Assembly (NCBI GenBank): GCA_029907705.1
Contig: JARYLJ010000003.1
Location: 28,552 to 92,551, forward strand
DNA: 64,000 nt
Source: Methanomicrobiales archaeon
Lineage (GTDB): Archaea; Halobacteriota; Methanomicrobia; Methanomicrobiales; JACTUA01
Direction of reading: 5' to 3'
The translations under genes and the position numbers were made by a program. Of this stretch, positions 53,278-61,247 are shown in pieces (the first letter of the stretch is position 1; each line of letters begins with the position of its first letter). The notes under the pieces were generated by a model that saw only the letters and a program-made list of their open reading frames with translations, was not told the DNA's origin and made no database searches.

Positions 53278-54662
53278 AACAGATGACGATCTCCCCCGTG
53301 ACTCGCGTGGAGGGGCACGGGGAGGTGCGGATCGATCTGAACGACAGGGGCGAGGTGGAACGTGCCCACTTCAGCGTGGTGGAACTCCGTGGTTTCGAGA
53401 GATTTCTCGTGGGTGCGGCGGTGGAGGAGGCTCCCCGCATCACCCCACGCATATGTGGCATATGCCCCACCTCCCACCACCTCGCGGCGGCGAAGGCGCT
53501 CGACCAGATCTTCGGCGCAGAACCACCGGAGGCAGGGAAGAAACTCCGCGAACTGATGATGCTTGGCCAGTATATCCATTCCCATGCCCTCCACTTCTTC
53601 ATGCTGGCGGCTCCCGATTATCTCCTTCCGGGGGCGGGAGAAGGGGACAGGAATGTCATGGGTCTCGCAAAAGGCTCAATGGAACTCGTGAAAAAGGCGA
53701 TTGCCGTGAGAAAATTCGGCCAGAGGATCACCGAAGCGGTAGGAGGCAAACCGATACATCCTGCCACCGGTGTGCCGGGAGGCGTCTCCCACCCGATTCA
53801 GGAGAGCCAGAGGGCCTCGCTCCTCCAGATGGCGGAGGGAGTACTCGCTGCCGCCATCGAGAGCTGGGAGATTGCACACTCACTCATGGACAAAATCGAC
53901 CCGTCGGTGGGGCTCGTGAACACCGCCTTCATGGGCATGCAGAAGGGCGGCCTCTTCACCTTCGACGGTGGGCAGGTGCAGGTCTGCAGCCCCGAGGGTA
54001 CGACTCTCGGCTCCTTCTCCGGTGCCGATTATGTCTCCCAGATGGAAGAGTATACAGAGGACTGGTCGTACCTGAAGTTCTGCCGGCTGAAGGCTGGCCA
54101 GCCCTATCGGGTGGGCCCTCTCGCAAGGCTGAATATCGTGAACAGCATGGGGACATCCGAGGCAGATAAAGCGCTTGCCGAATACAGGAAGAAATACGGG
54201 AGAGTGGTCCAGACGACCCTCGCCTACAATATCGCCCGTTACGTTGAATTTCTCTGGGCCTGCGAGAGGGCGAAGGAACTTCTGCAGGACAGTGCGTTGA
54301 CTGCGCAGAAGACCAGAACCCCTGTGGAGGGGGTGGTGAACAGGAGAGGTGTCGGTATCATCGAGGCGCCCAGGGGCACGCTGATTCATGATTATACGGT
54401 GAACGAGGCAGGCATCATCGAACGATGCAATCTGATTGTGGCCACGTGCCAGAACAACTATGCGATGGACCGGAGTGTCGAGGAGGTGGCACGGAGGGTG
54501 ATCAGGGACGGCAAACCGATCGATGGAGGGGTAAATCTGATCGAATCGGTCATCCGTGCCTACGACCCCTGCCTATCGTGTGCAACGCATATGATAAAGA
54601 CTGAAAATGGACGAATGGCGAGCAGGCCGTTTATAAAAATTTGTATATCAGGAGTGAGATAA
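53274..54662 (+). CDS. NiFe hydrogenase large subunit (MvhA-like, group 3)
   Basis: A 462-residue catalytic subunit. Both Ni-Fe motifs are intact: L1 RICGICPTSH with Cys61 and Cys64, and L2 DPCLSCATH with Cys433 and Cys436. After His439 there is a 23-residue tail that a maturation protease would remove, consistent with the HycI-type gene at 43258. Together with the small subunit and ferredoxin it oxidises or evolves H2 with an unlisted electron acceptor; no mvhD, hdrA or frhB gene is adjacent. ISPVTRVEGHGEV is the usual N-terminal motif. Confidence 0.93.
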   Translation: MKQMTISPVTRVEGHGEVRIDLNDRGEVERAHFSVVELRGFERFLVGAAVEEAPRITPRICGICPTSHHLAAAKALDQIFGAEPPEAGKKLRELMMLGQYIHSHALHFFMLAAPDYLLPGAGEGDRNVMGLAKGSMELVKKAIAVRKFGQRITEAVGGKPIHPATGVPGGVSHPIQESQRASLLQMAEGVLAAAIESWEIAHSLMDKIDPSVGLVNTAFMGMQKGGLFTFDGGQVQVCSPEGTTLGSFSGADYVSQMEEYTEDWSYLKFCRLKAGQPYRVGPLARLNIVNSMGTSEADKALAEYRKKYGRVVQTTLAYNIARYVEFLWACERAKELLQDSALTAQKTRTPVEGVVNRRGVGIIEAPRGTLIHDYTVNEAGIIERCNLIVATCQNNYAMDRSVEEVARRVIRDGKPIDGGVNLIESVIRAYDPCLSCATHMIKTENGRMASRPFIKICISGVR

Positions 54663-54701
54663 TGTGTCACGGAACTTCTATAGGATAAGGAGGGGATTGC
54701 G

Positions 54702-55049
54702 GTGCTGAAACAGATACTGAGCGAGTTTTTAAAACTCGATGGTGTCTCGGCCGCAGTCGTTGTGGGAAGGGACGGATTTGTGATCGAGAGTGCCGTATCC
54801 GGCAAGGTGGACATCGAAGCACTGGGTGCGATGGCGTCCACAGGGGTGGGTACCTCTGAAGCGATGGGTACCGAGCTGGGAAAAGGACAGCTCACCCAGA
54901 TGCTCGTCGAACTGCAGGAAGGGCCCATCATCCTCTCACCACTCTCCCCCGACGAATTGATCGCAATCGTGGCGAACAACGGTGCGAACATTGGTCGAAT
55001 CAGGTACGAGCTGAAGAAGAACAGGGAACGCATCATCGCGGCGCTGTAG
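54702..55049 (+). CDS. Roadblock/LC7 domain protein
   Basis: A 115-residue Roadblock/LC7 protein: LDGVSAAVVVGRDGFVIESAV, EALGAMASTGVGTSEAMGTELG, VELQEGPIILSPLSPDELIAIVANNGANIGRIR. Such domains dimerise and regulate small Ras-like GTPases (MglB type) or serve as scaffolds. GTG start 6 nt after AAGGAGGGG. First of a run of eight co-oriented genes up to 62291. No GTPase gene is adjacent. Confidence 0.87.
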   Translation: MLKQILSEFLKLDGVSAAVVVGRDGFVIESAVSGKVDIEALGAMASTGVGTSEAMGTELGKGQLTQMLVELQEGPIILSPLSPDELIAIVANNGANIGRIRYELKKNRERIIAAL

Positions 55050-55051
55050 AG

Positions 55052-55714
55052 ATGATACTGCCAGAAGGTAAGAAGATCGGTAAATTCTCAGGGCCCTTCG
55101 AGGAGGTACAGCCATTCATCAATCCCCTGTACGGTGCGGTCTGCATCAGGAACAAAAGCATGGATGGTTTCATCCTGGTCGAAAAGGGCAGATATCTGGC
55201 AGTTTATTTCAGGGATGATGGGTCTGAATTCACAGGAGATGCAGCCCTTGACCGATTGAGGACCAATAATACGCTTGAATTCGAGCTGAGGGGCTACAGC
55301 GCCGATGAGATGAATGCGGCACTCTCCACGTGGGTCGAGAACTACGTGAAGCCCACCGAGGCGAAGAGTTCTCCTTCAGTGAATAGGGGGCTGAAGCCAG
55401 AGGCTCTGGAGGTCATCCAGAGACAGCCCGGGGTCATTGCGGTTGCCGCCATCGACGAGGGCTTCACCGTCCTCTCCACGGGCAGTGCAGACTTCGAACA
55501 GGTGGGTGCGATCGCGGAGGACCTGCTGAGAGCAGGCGTATCCATCTCCTCGGACCTCGGCATCCAGCCACTAGAGCAGATGCTGCTCGAGACGCCGAAG
55601 GCGAAGCTGATCATCGCCCCTGTCGGTGATCTCAATCTCTGCGTGCTCTCCGAGGCGAAGGCAAACCTGGGGCTCATCAGAATCGCGATAAAGAAACTCC
55701 AGTCAGAGGTGTGA
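55052..55714 (+). CDS. DUF2226-like/Roadblock-like two-domain protein
   Basis: A 220-residue protein. The N-terminal 110 residues (KIGKFSGPFEEVQPFINPLYGAVCIRNKSMDGFILVEKGRYLAVYF) resemble the archaeal DUF2226 domain. The C-terminal half (EALEVIQRQPGVIAVAAIDEGFTVLSTGSADFEQVGAIAEDLLRA, TPKAKLIIAPVGDLNLCVL) is a second Roadblock-like fold. It follows the Roadblock gene by 2 nt and overlaps the next gene (TGATG). The two Roadblock-like proteins probably dimerise. Confidence 0.7.
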   Translation: MILPEGKKIGKFSGPFEEVQPFINPLYGAVCIRNKSMDGFILVEKGRYLAVYFRDDGSEFTGDAALDRLRTNNTLEFELRGYSADEMNAALSTWVENYVKPTEAKSSPSVNRGLKPEALEVIQRQPGVIAVAAIDEGFTVLSTGSADFEQVGAIAEDLLRAGVSISSDLGIQPLEQMLLETPKAKLIIAPVGDLNLCVLSEAKANLGLIRIAIKKLQSEV

Positions 55715-56367
55715 TGATGCAGCTTCCGACCTGTAGCGAGTACATCGAGAAGAGAGGTCAGAAGACAGGCGCCATCATCCAGGATCTCGCCACCAGGGGG
55801 TTCAGTGGCTACTGCACACTCCTCGTCGATGGAGTCTGGCACCTTCTCGTCCTCGAGAAAGGGAGTGTGATACTCGCCGAGTCCCAGGGGAGACGGGGAG
55901 AGCACGCTTTGGAACAGATAAAAATGCTCTTACAGAGGGAGGCGGATGCGATCCTCTGTGAACTCAGCACAGCCGTGCTGAAGGCGACGATTGAGGCGAA
56001 CCGCACATGCGCTGTAAAAAAAGAGGAGACCGGCGAAAAATCTGATGGGATTTCTTCGAGGGCCGCAATCACAAAGGCAAAGCCCGTCTCCATGCGGCAG
56101 GGAGATACGAGGAAGATCCAGATCAGGAGTATCGTCGCCAGAGCGGAGACAGAGACCCAGGGGGGAGCAGGGAAGAAGGTGCAGAATCCATCGGCGTCCC
56201 CTGTCGTGGCTGGCGGCAAAAAAATCGATCGGATGACCCTTGAATCGATAAAAGAGCTCAAAGAGACTTTTCAATCAGATGCGGCCGATCTGCTCAGAGA
56301 GCTGAGAATGGAGCACCTGATGGTGAGAAAGCATGGAAAAGAAAGTGGATCCTCTGATTCCAGATAA
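55714..56367 (+). CDS. DUF2226-like protein with charged C-terminus
   Basis: A 217-residue protein. The N-terminal part (IIQDLATRGFSGYCTLLVDGVWHLLVLEKGSVILAESQGRRGEHALEQIKMLLQRE) again resembles DUF2226. A Lys/Ser/Thr-rich linker of about 90 residues and a short helical end (LKETFQSDAADLLRELRMEHLMVRKH) follow. The ATG at 55714 overlaps the previous stop. Function unknown; probably an adaptor of the pilus/secretion machinery encoded downstream. Confidence 0.65.
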   Translation: MMQLPTCSEYIEKRGQKTGAIIQDLATRGFSGYCTLLVDGVWHLLVLEKGSVILAESQGRRGEHALEQIKMLLQREADAILCELSTAVLKATIEANRTCAVKKEETGEKSDGISSRAAITKAKPVSMRQGDTRKIQIRSIVARAETETQGGAGKKVQNPSASPVVAGGKKIDRMTLESIKELKETFQSDAADLLRELRMEHLMVRKHGKESGSSDSR

Positions 56368-56435
56368 ACAGTTCAGAGGATGCAGGAAACAAATTTTATG
56401 AATATATGTGAAGGAATGTTTGAGAGGAAATGACA

Positions 56436-57224
56436 ATGATAAGAGCATATACACTCGCTTCAGGAAAAGGTGGAACAGGGAAAACCACTGTCACAGTGAA
56501 TCTGGGCACGTCTCTCGCACAGATGGGTAAAGAGACCTATATCCTCGATGCCGATATTGGAATGGCCAATATAGGTCTCATCCTCGGGCTTGAAGGCGTG
56601 CCCGTCACCCTGCATGAAGTCCTCGCGGGCAGAGCGTCTATCGACGATGCCATATACGAGGGGCCCAGCGGGGTCAAGGTAGTGCCAAGCGGCATCTCCC
56701 TCCAGGGATTTCAGCAGGCAAACCCGGAGAGGATGAGGGATGTGATGAAGAGCCTTGTCTCGCGGTGCGAGTTTCTACTCATCGATGCACCGGCAGGCAT
56801 CAGCAAGGATGGGGTGGTGGCCCTTGCAATTGCAGACGAGGTGATCCTGGTCGTGAATCCGGAACTCTCCTCCATGGCCGATGCCCTGAAGACGAAGATT
56901 CTGACAGAGATGGTCGGAGGCCGTGTGTACGGGGCGATCCTGAACAGGGCGGGCATGGAGAACACGGAGCTTCGAAGGCACAGCGTCGAGGATGTACTGG
57001 GTGTCCGTGTAATCGACATGATACCGGAGGATCCGAATGTGAGAAAGGCTGCCGCCTACAAGACACCGGTCGTGCTGAAGTACCCCACCTCGGAAGCATC
57101 CCGATCGTTCAGACGGATCGCAGCGGACCTCGCAGGTCAGGAATACTCAGAGGAGTCTGATAAGATGAAGGAGGGGTTCATCGAGAGGATGGCCAGGACC
57201 CTGTTCGGTGGTTCCACTCAGTGA
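56436..57224 (+). CDS. minD: MinD-type P-loop ATPase
   Basis: A 262-residue MinD/ParA-type ATPase. It has the deviant Walker A SGKGGTGKTT with two lysines, the switch motif DADIGMANIGLILGL, and LLIDAPAGISKDG. The C-terminal end (EGFIERMARTLFGG) is an amphipathic helix that could target the membrane. It may position the secretion machinery encoded downstream at the cell pole; this is inference. The ATG at 56436 lies 8 nt after GAGAGG; an in-frame ATG at 56430 is an alternative. AAATTTTATGAATATATG around 56391 gives a possible promoter. Confidence 0.9.
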   Translation: MIRAYTLASGKGGTGKTTVTVNLGTSLAQMGKETYILDADIGMANIGLILGLEGVPVTLHEVLAGRASIDDAIYEGPSGVKVVPSGISLQGFQQANPERMRDVMKSLVSRCEFLLIDAPAGISKDGVVALAIADEVILVVNPELSSMADALKTKILTEMVGGRVYGAILNRAGMENTELRRHSVEDVLGVRVIDMIPEDPNVRKAAAYKTPVVLKYPTSEASRSFRRIAADLAGQEYSEESDKMKEGFIERMARTLFGGSTQ

Positions 57225-57410
57225 ATCTGTTAATTTCCTCTCAAAATATAATAAATTTTTTATTAGAAAATATTTTGATATATGAGATACTAATGAAAAT
57301 ATTTAATTATTAGTGAGGTATGAGATAATGTATAGAGGAGTGAGTGCAATCGCATTCCGATATGGTTCAGTAATACTTGTGAGAGATCTTCATGATGGAT
57401 TTGATAGAAT
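57225..57410. promoter_or_regulatory. AT-rich promoter region of the pilus/secretion genes
   Basis: The most AT-rich stretch in this part (57237-57310 is mostly A and T), with several overlapping TATA-like elements (AAAATATAATAAATT, GATATATGAGATACT). Near-duplicate blocks TATGAGATACTAATG and TATGAGATAATG suggest tandem regulator sites. It separates minD from the gspE-type genes. Confidence 0.45.
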
Positions 57411-57423
57411 ATGGATTTTATAA
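57328..57423 (+). CDS. Possible upstream small ORF (31 residues)
   Basis: ATG at 57328 preceded by GAGGT at 9 nt; reads MYRGVSAIAFRYGSVILVRD and on, ending at a TAA that overlaps the start region of the next gene by 13 nt. It lies in a very AT-rich leader and might serve in translational coupling. It could also be chance. Confidence 0.25.
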   Translation: MYRGVSAIAFRYGSVILVRDLHDGFDRIWIL

Positions 57424-58049
57424 AGATCATTGACGAGCTACTCGGTAACTCCATTTATCAGGGAGACTTCCGGTACGACGAACTCCTGAAGATTGCGAAA
57501 AGCAAAAAGATAAGCGGTATTGCACTCTTTGGAGACCAGGAACAGAAATTTTTTTTGGTCTTTGCGGACGGTGAACCCGAGGGCGCGATTATGCATGATC
57601 CGAAGGGATCTCTCTACGGTGACAAGGCAGCCTATCGGATGTCCGAAGAGGAGACCTATGAGTTGTTTCTGGTGAATCCCGAGATTGCGCGGGGACTCGC
57701 CTCCAGATGCAGGATATTCGACAAGAGCCACGTGATGAAACGGCTGCCCGAGGAGCTCCCGACGATTGGCGGGAAGAGGGGGAGGATCGGTGTCATGTGC
57801 ATCAGTGTATCGCGGGATGCGGAGCCTGTCTCGGGGGTCCGCGTCTCCATCAGAAAGGGCAGACAGGAGCTTCTGACCGACGTGACCTCGGTGGATGGCA
57901 AAGTCTGCTTCAAACTCATGAATGGACGTTACGACTGCGTGGTCTTCGACAGGAACGGTGAGATGTACCCCTTCATGGTAGACTTCAAGGACCAGTATGC
58001 GGAGACGGAGGTCGATATTGGAGGGTCAGAGGGGAATGAACATGCCTGA
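57411..58049 (+). CDS. Unknown protein of the secretion operon (DUF2226-like N-terminus, beta-sandwich C-terminus)
   Basis: A 212-residue soluble protein. The first 100 residues (KIIDELLGNSIYQGDFRYDELLKIAKSKKISGIALFGDQEQKFFLVFADGEPEGAIM) look like the ligand-like domain of the proteins at 55052 and 55714. Residues 130-205 (RIGVMCISVSRDAEPVSGVRVSIRKG, TDVTSVDGKVCFKLMNGRYDCVVFDR) look like a carboxypeptidase-regulatory or SpaA-like beta-sandwich. Family unknown. Its stop overlaps the gspE start, so the two are co-translated. Confidence 0.6.
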   Translation: MDFIKIIDELLGNSIYQGDFRYDELLKIAKSKKISGIALFGDQEQKFFLVFADGEPEGAIMHDPKGSLYGDKAAYRMSEEETYELFLVNPEIARGLASRCRIFDKSHVMKRLPEELPTIGGKRGRIGVMCISVSRDAEPVSGVRVSIRKGRQELLTDVTSVDGKVCFKLMNGRYDCVVFDRNGEMYPFMVDFKDQYAETEVDIGGSEGNEHA

Positions 58050-60330
58050 AGAAGATAAAGAGCTCAGTTCATTGTTGAAACGGCTCGGGGCGGTGAATCT
58101 CAATTCACTCAAAGGGCCGAAAGAAGCGGGAGAGGGGAGAGGGCAAGAGGCGATTGAGAGATCTGGCGATATGGCGCAGAAGATATCAGCTGAGCCTTCG
58201 GATGTCGCTGCAACGCCTTTAACCATGGATAAAAAGGCTGCGGAAGTAAAACCGAGGGAGCCTGGCATCATCCGGTCCGAAACGACCCACGAGAGAGCAG
58301 CCATTCTACAGAAAGGAGATGCCATGGAGATCGAGGCCGATAGCTCCTCAGGCGAGGGCAGGGAGATCCCGCCACTTTCCGGGGTCTTTGTTCAGGAACG
58401 GGAGTCAACGCAGTTGCGGGAGGCAGCGACCACGGCGGAGCCCTCCGAAGAGGAACTCTCCAAGAAGAAGGCGAAGAAGACGAAGTGGTCCGAGGGTGCC
58501 GAGGACGAATCCATGGTCGTTTCGATCGACGAGATAAAGGACATCTCCAATCTGATCCTGCCGAAGGGCGCGACCTTCGAGGTGGATGAGATCAACCTCG
58601 GAGCGAGAACATCCATCTTCGGTCAGACCGAGGGTATCGGAACCGTTCCGAGGGAGATCGATGACCTGTGGAAGGCCTCGCTCCCCTCTGGTGCCCTGGC
58701 GGACATCGGTGTGAAGTCAGAGAAAGAGGCGGCAAAATCAATCAAGGACAGGTTCAAGGCCTTCAGCATCTCGAAGATGATAAGGCCTGAGGTGGAGGAG
58801 TACAATCCAAAGATCCATGGGCCCCTCGTCGATCTCACCATGAAACCTCAGACCAACATCGAGGAGGTGGAGCTTTACCCGGTAAACGAACCGTACGCCT
58901 ATATCCGTGTCATCCTGGACAACTCGACACATGAATATACGTATCAGGTGCTTGAACCGGTCCTGACACAGGCAGAAAGGGAGCTGCTGATGGAGATCAA
59001 GGAGCGGCTCTTCGAAACGCTCGATGTGAACACGAAGGACCTGACACGGGAAATGGCGAAGAAAGTGCTCCGTTCCGCCACCGATGATATCATCTATGAT
59101 TATGGCCTGAAACTCAGCCCGGTCGCACGGGAAAAGATACTCTACAACATCGAGAAGGACTTCATTGGAGACGGCCTGATCGATCCGATCATGCATGACA
59201 AATATATCGAAGATATCTCCTGCGATGGTGTGAAGAGCACGATATTCGTATATCACACCAGCTACGAGAACATCAGGACGAACCTGATGTACGAATCCGC
59301 CGATGACCTCGATTCGTTCGTCACAAAACTGGCACAGCGGGCAGGAAAGTACATCTCCATCGCGGAACCGATGCTCGATGCGACCATGAGCGATGGTTCG
59401 CGTATCCAGATGACACTTGGCCGCGAAGTAACGGCACATGGTTCGACTTTTACCATCCGAAAATTCAGAGAAGAGCCAATCACTCCCACAGATCTGATCG
59501 AGTGGGGCACCTTCTCTCCACTCGGGATCGCGTTCTTCTGGCTCGCGGTGGAGAGTGGAAAGTCCTGCATATTCGCAGGTGGTACCGCCTCGGGAAAAAC
59601 CACATCCCTCAACGCGATCTCGCTCTTCATCCCGCCGAATGCGAAGATCGTCTCACTGGAGGATACCCGTGAACTGAAACTCCCACACCCCAACTGGATC
59701 CCGAGCATCACCCGGCAGTCCTTCGACTCCGCTGGGAGGGGCGAGATCGATATGTACGAGCTTCTGAGAGCGGCCCTGCGTCAGCGCCCCGAGTACCTGC
59801 TGGTGGGCGAGGTGAGAGGACGCGAGGCCCTGACGCTCTTCCAGGCGATGAGTACCGGCCACGTCACATACTCGACGATCCACGCGGACTCGGTCGCGAG
59901 TGTGGTCCACAGACTGGAGAACCCCCCGATCAATGTCCCCAGGAATATGCTTTCTGCACTGAACCTGGTCAGCGTGCAGGTGCAGGCACGCATCGGGGGT
60001 CAGCGTATCAGGCGGCAGAAGCAGCTGATCGAGATACTGGATATCGATCCCAGGACGAACGAACTCATCACCAACGAGGTCTTCCGATGGGTCCCTGCGA
60101 CAGACGAGATCAGGTATTCAGGTAAATCATTCCTCCTCGAGGAGATCATGGAGGAGAAGGGCTGGAACGAGGCCCGCATGAAGGAGGAGCTGAAGCGAAG
60201 GCAGGAGCTCCTCGAATGGATGCGCCTGAAGATGATCAGGCATTACAAGGACGTCAGCAAGATGCTTATCTCGTATTACAGGGATCCAGAGGCCGTGATG
60301 GATATCGTAAGGAAAGATCTGTATGAATAG
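58042..60330 (+). CDS. Type II/IV secretion system ATPase (GspE/VirB11/FlaI-like)
   Basis: A 762-residue secretion ATPase. The first 170 residues are low-complexity and charged; the ATPase core has Walker A GGTASGKTT at 513-521, KIVSLEDTRELKLPH, RQRPEYLLVGEVRGREALTLFQAMSTGH with the Asp and His box residues, and STIHADS. It would power assembly or retraction of a pilus-like filament or secretion. The ATG at 58042 is 8 nt after GAGGGG. It is followed by two TadC-type membrane proteins with overlapping or near-overlapping frames. Confidence 0.93.
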   Translation: MPEEDKELSSLLKRLGAVNLNSLKGPKEAGEGRGQEAIERSGDMAQKISAEPSDVAATPLTMDKKAAEVKPREPGIIRSETTHERAAILQKGDAMEIEADSSSGEGREIPPLSGVFVQERESTQLREAATTAEPSEEELSKKKAKKTKWSEGAEDESMVVSIDEIKDISNLILPKGATFEVDEINLGARTSIFGQTEGIGTVPREIDDLWKASLPSGALADIGVKSEKEAAKSIKDRFKAFSISKMIRPEVEEYNPKIHGPLVDLTMKPQTNIEEVELYPVNEPYAYIRVILDNSTHEYTYQVLEPVLTQAERELLMEIKERLFETLDVNTKDLTREMAKKVLRSATDDIIYDYGLKLSPVAREKILYNIEKDFIGDGLIDPIMHDKYIEDISCDGVKSTIFVYHTSYENIRTNLMYESADDLDSFVTKLAQRAGKYISIAEPMLDATMSDGSRIQMTLGREVTAHGSTFTIRKFREEPITPTDLIEWGTFSPLGIAFFWLAVESGKSCIFAGGTASGKTTSLNAISLFIPPNAKIVSLEDTRELKLPHPNWIPSITRQSFDSAGRGEIDMYELLRAALRQRPEYLLVGEVRGREALTLFQAMSTGHVTYSTIHADSVASVVHRLENPPINVPRNMLSALNLVSVQVQARIGGQRIRRQKQLIEILDIDPRTNELITNEVFRWVPATDEIRYSGKSFLLEEIMEEKGWNEARMKEELKRRQELLEWMRLKMIRHYKDVSKMLISYYRDPEAVMDIVRKDLYE

Positions 60331-61246
60331 TTTCGAGCGATTCTGTTTCAACCTTCTCGGCTCTTATGTGAAGCTCCAGCGGGATAGGTATGCGGAGCTT
60401 CGGAATATGCTCCTCTCAGCTCGAATGAAGACCCCCTTCGAGGCATACCTCTCGACTGCACTCATCACCTCCATCATCGTCGGTGTGCTCGGGGGTCTCT
60501 GCATCGGACTGCTCACATACCTCCTGAACATACCGGAGATGATCACCTACCGGGGTGCTCATCCTGATTTCTTCCTAGCATTGTCCGAATACCGTCTGCT
60601 GATCGGGACGATCATATCCGTCATCCTGGGTCTGCTCATACTCGGAGGGATCACATATGCCGTCTTCCTCGTCTACCCGGGGATAAAAGCCGGAGAAAGG
60701 CGGAGGAACATCGATGCAACGCTTCCGTATGCCATAAACTATATCACAGCGATGTCGACGGCCGGCATCACGCCGGCGGAGATCTTCCGACTGCTGGGAG
60801 AGAGCCCCATTTATGGCGAGAGTGCAGTGGAGGCGCGTTATATTGCCCGCGAGATCGATATCTTCGGGAAGGATCTCATCGATGCGCTCAGAATCGTCTC
60901 CACGATCACACCGAGCCTCCGCATGAAGGAGTTCCTCCAGGGGGCGATGGCGAGCATATCGAGCGGTGCCAACCTCACCGAGTATTTCCGCACCAAGGCG
61001 AGCCAGTACTCCATCGAGAACCGGCAGCAGCAGAAGGTCTTTCTGGAGACGCTGGGGCTCATCGCCGAATCCTATGTGACTGCACTCGTCGCAGGCACAC
61101 TCTTCCTGATTATTCTGCAGTCGATCATGTCCATGCTGAGCGGTGAGTCCAACCCCATATTCCTATATGTCGTGATATACGGGATTATACCGCTCGGGAG
61201 TGTGATGTTCGTCATCCTCATCAGCTCGATGACTCCGGAGGTGTGA
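60323..61246 (+). CDS. TadC/FlaJ-type pilus assembly membrane protein 1
   Basis: A 307-residue T2SSF-family platform protein. Membrane segments near residues 45-72 (TSIIVGVLGGLCIGLLTYLL), 91-120 and at the C-terminus (LFLIILQSIMSM, FLYVVIYGIIPLGSVMFVILISSM). The cytoplasmic core has LPYAINYITAMSTAGITPAEIFRLLGE, the T2SSF signature. Start overlaps gspE by 8 nt. With the next gene it forms the two-part platform seen in archaeal type IV pilus systems. Confidence 0.88.
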   Translation: MNSFERFCFNLLGSYVKLQRDRYAELRNMLLSARMKTPFEAYLSTALITSIIVGVLGGLCIGLLTYLLNIPEMITYRGAHPDFFLALSEYRLLIGTIISVILGLLILGGITYAVFLVYPGIKAGERRRNIDATLPYAINYITAMSTAGITPAEIFRLLGESPIYGESAVEARYIAREIDIFGKDLIDALRIVSTITPSLRMKEFLQGAMASISSGANLTEYFRTKASQYSIENRQQQKVFLETLGLIAESYVTALVAGTLFLIILQSIMSMLSGESNPIFLYVVIYGIIPLGSVMFVILISSMTPEV

Positions 61247-61247
61247 A

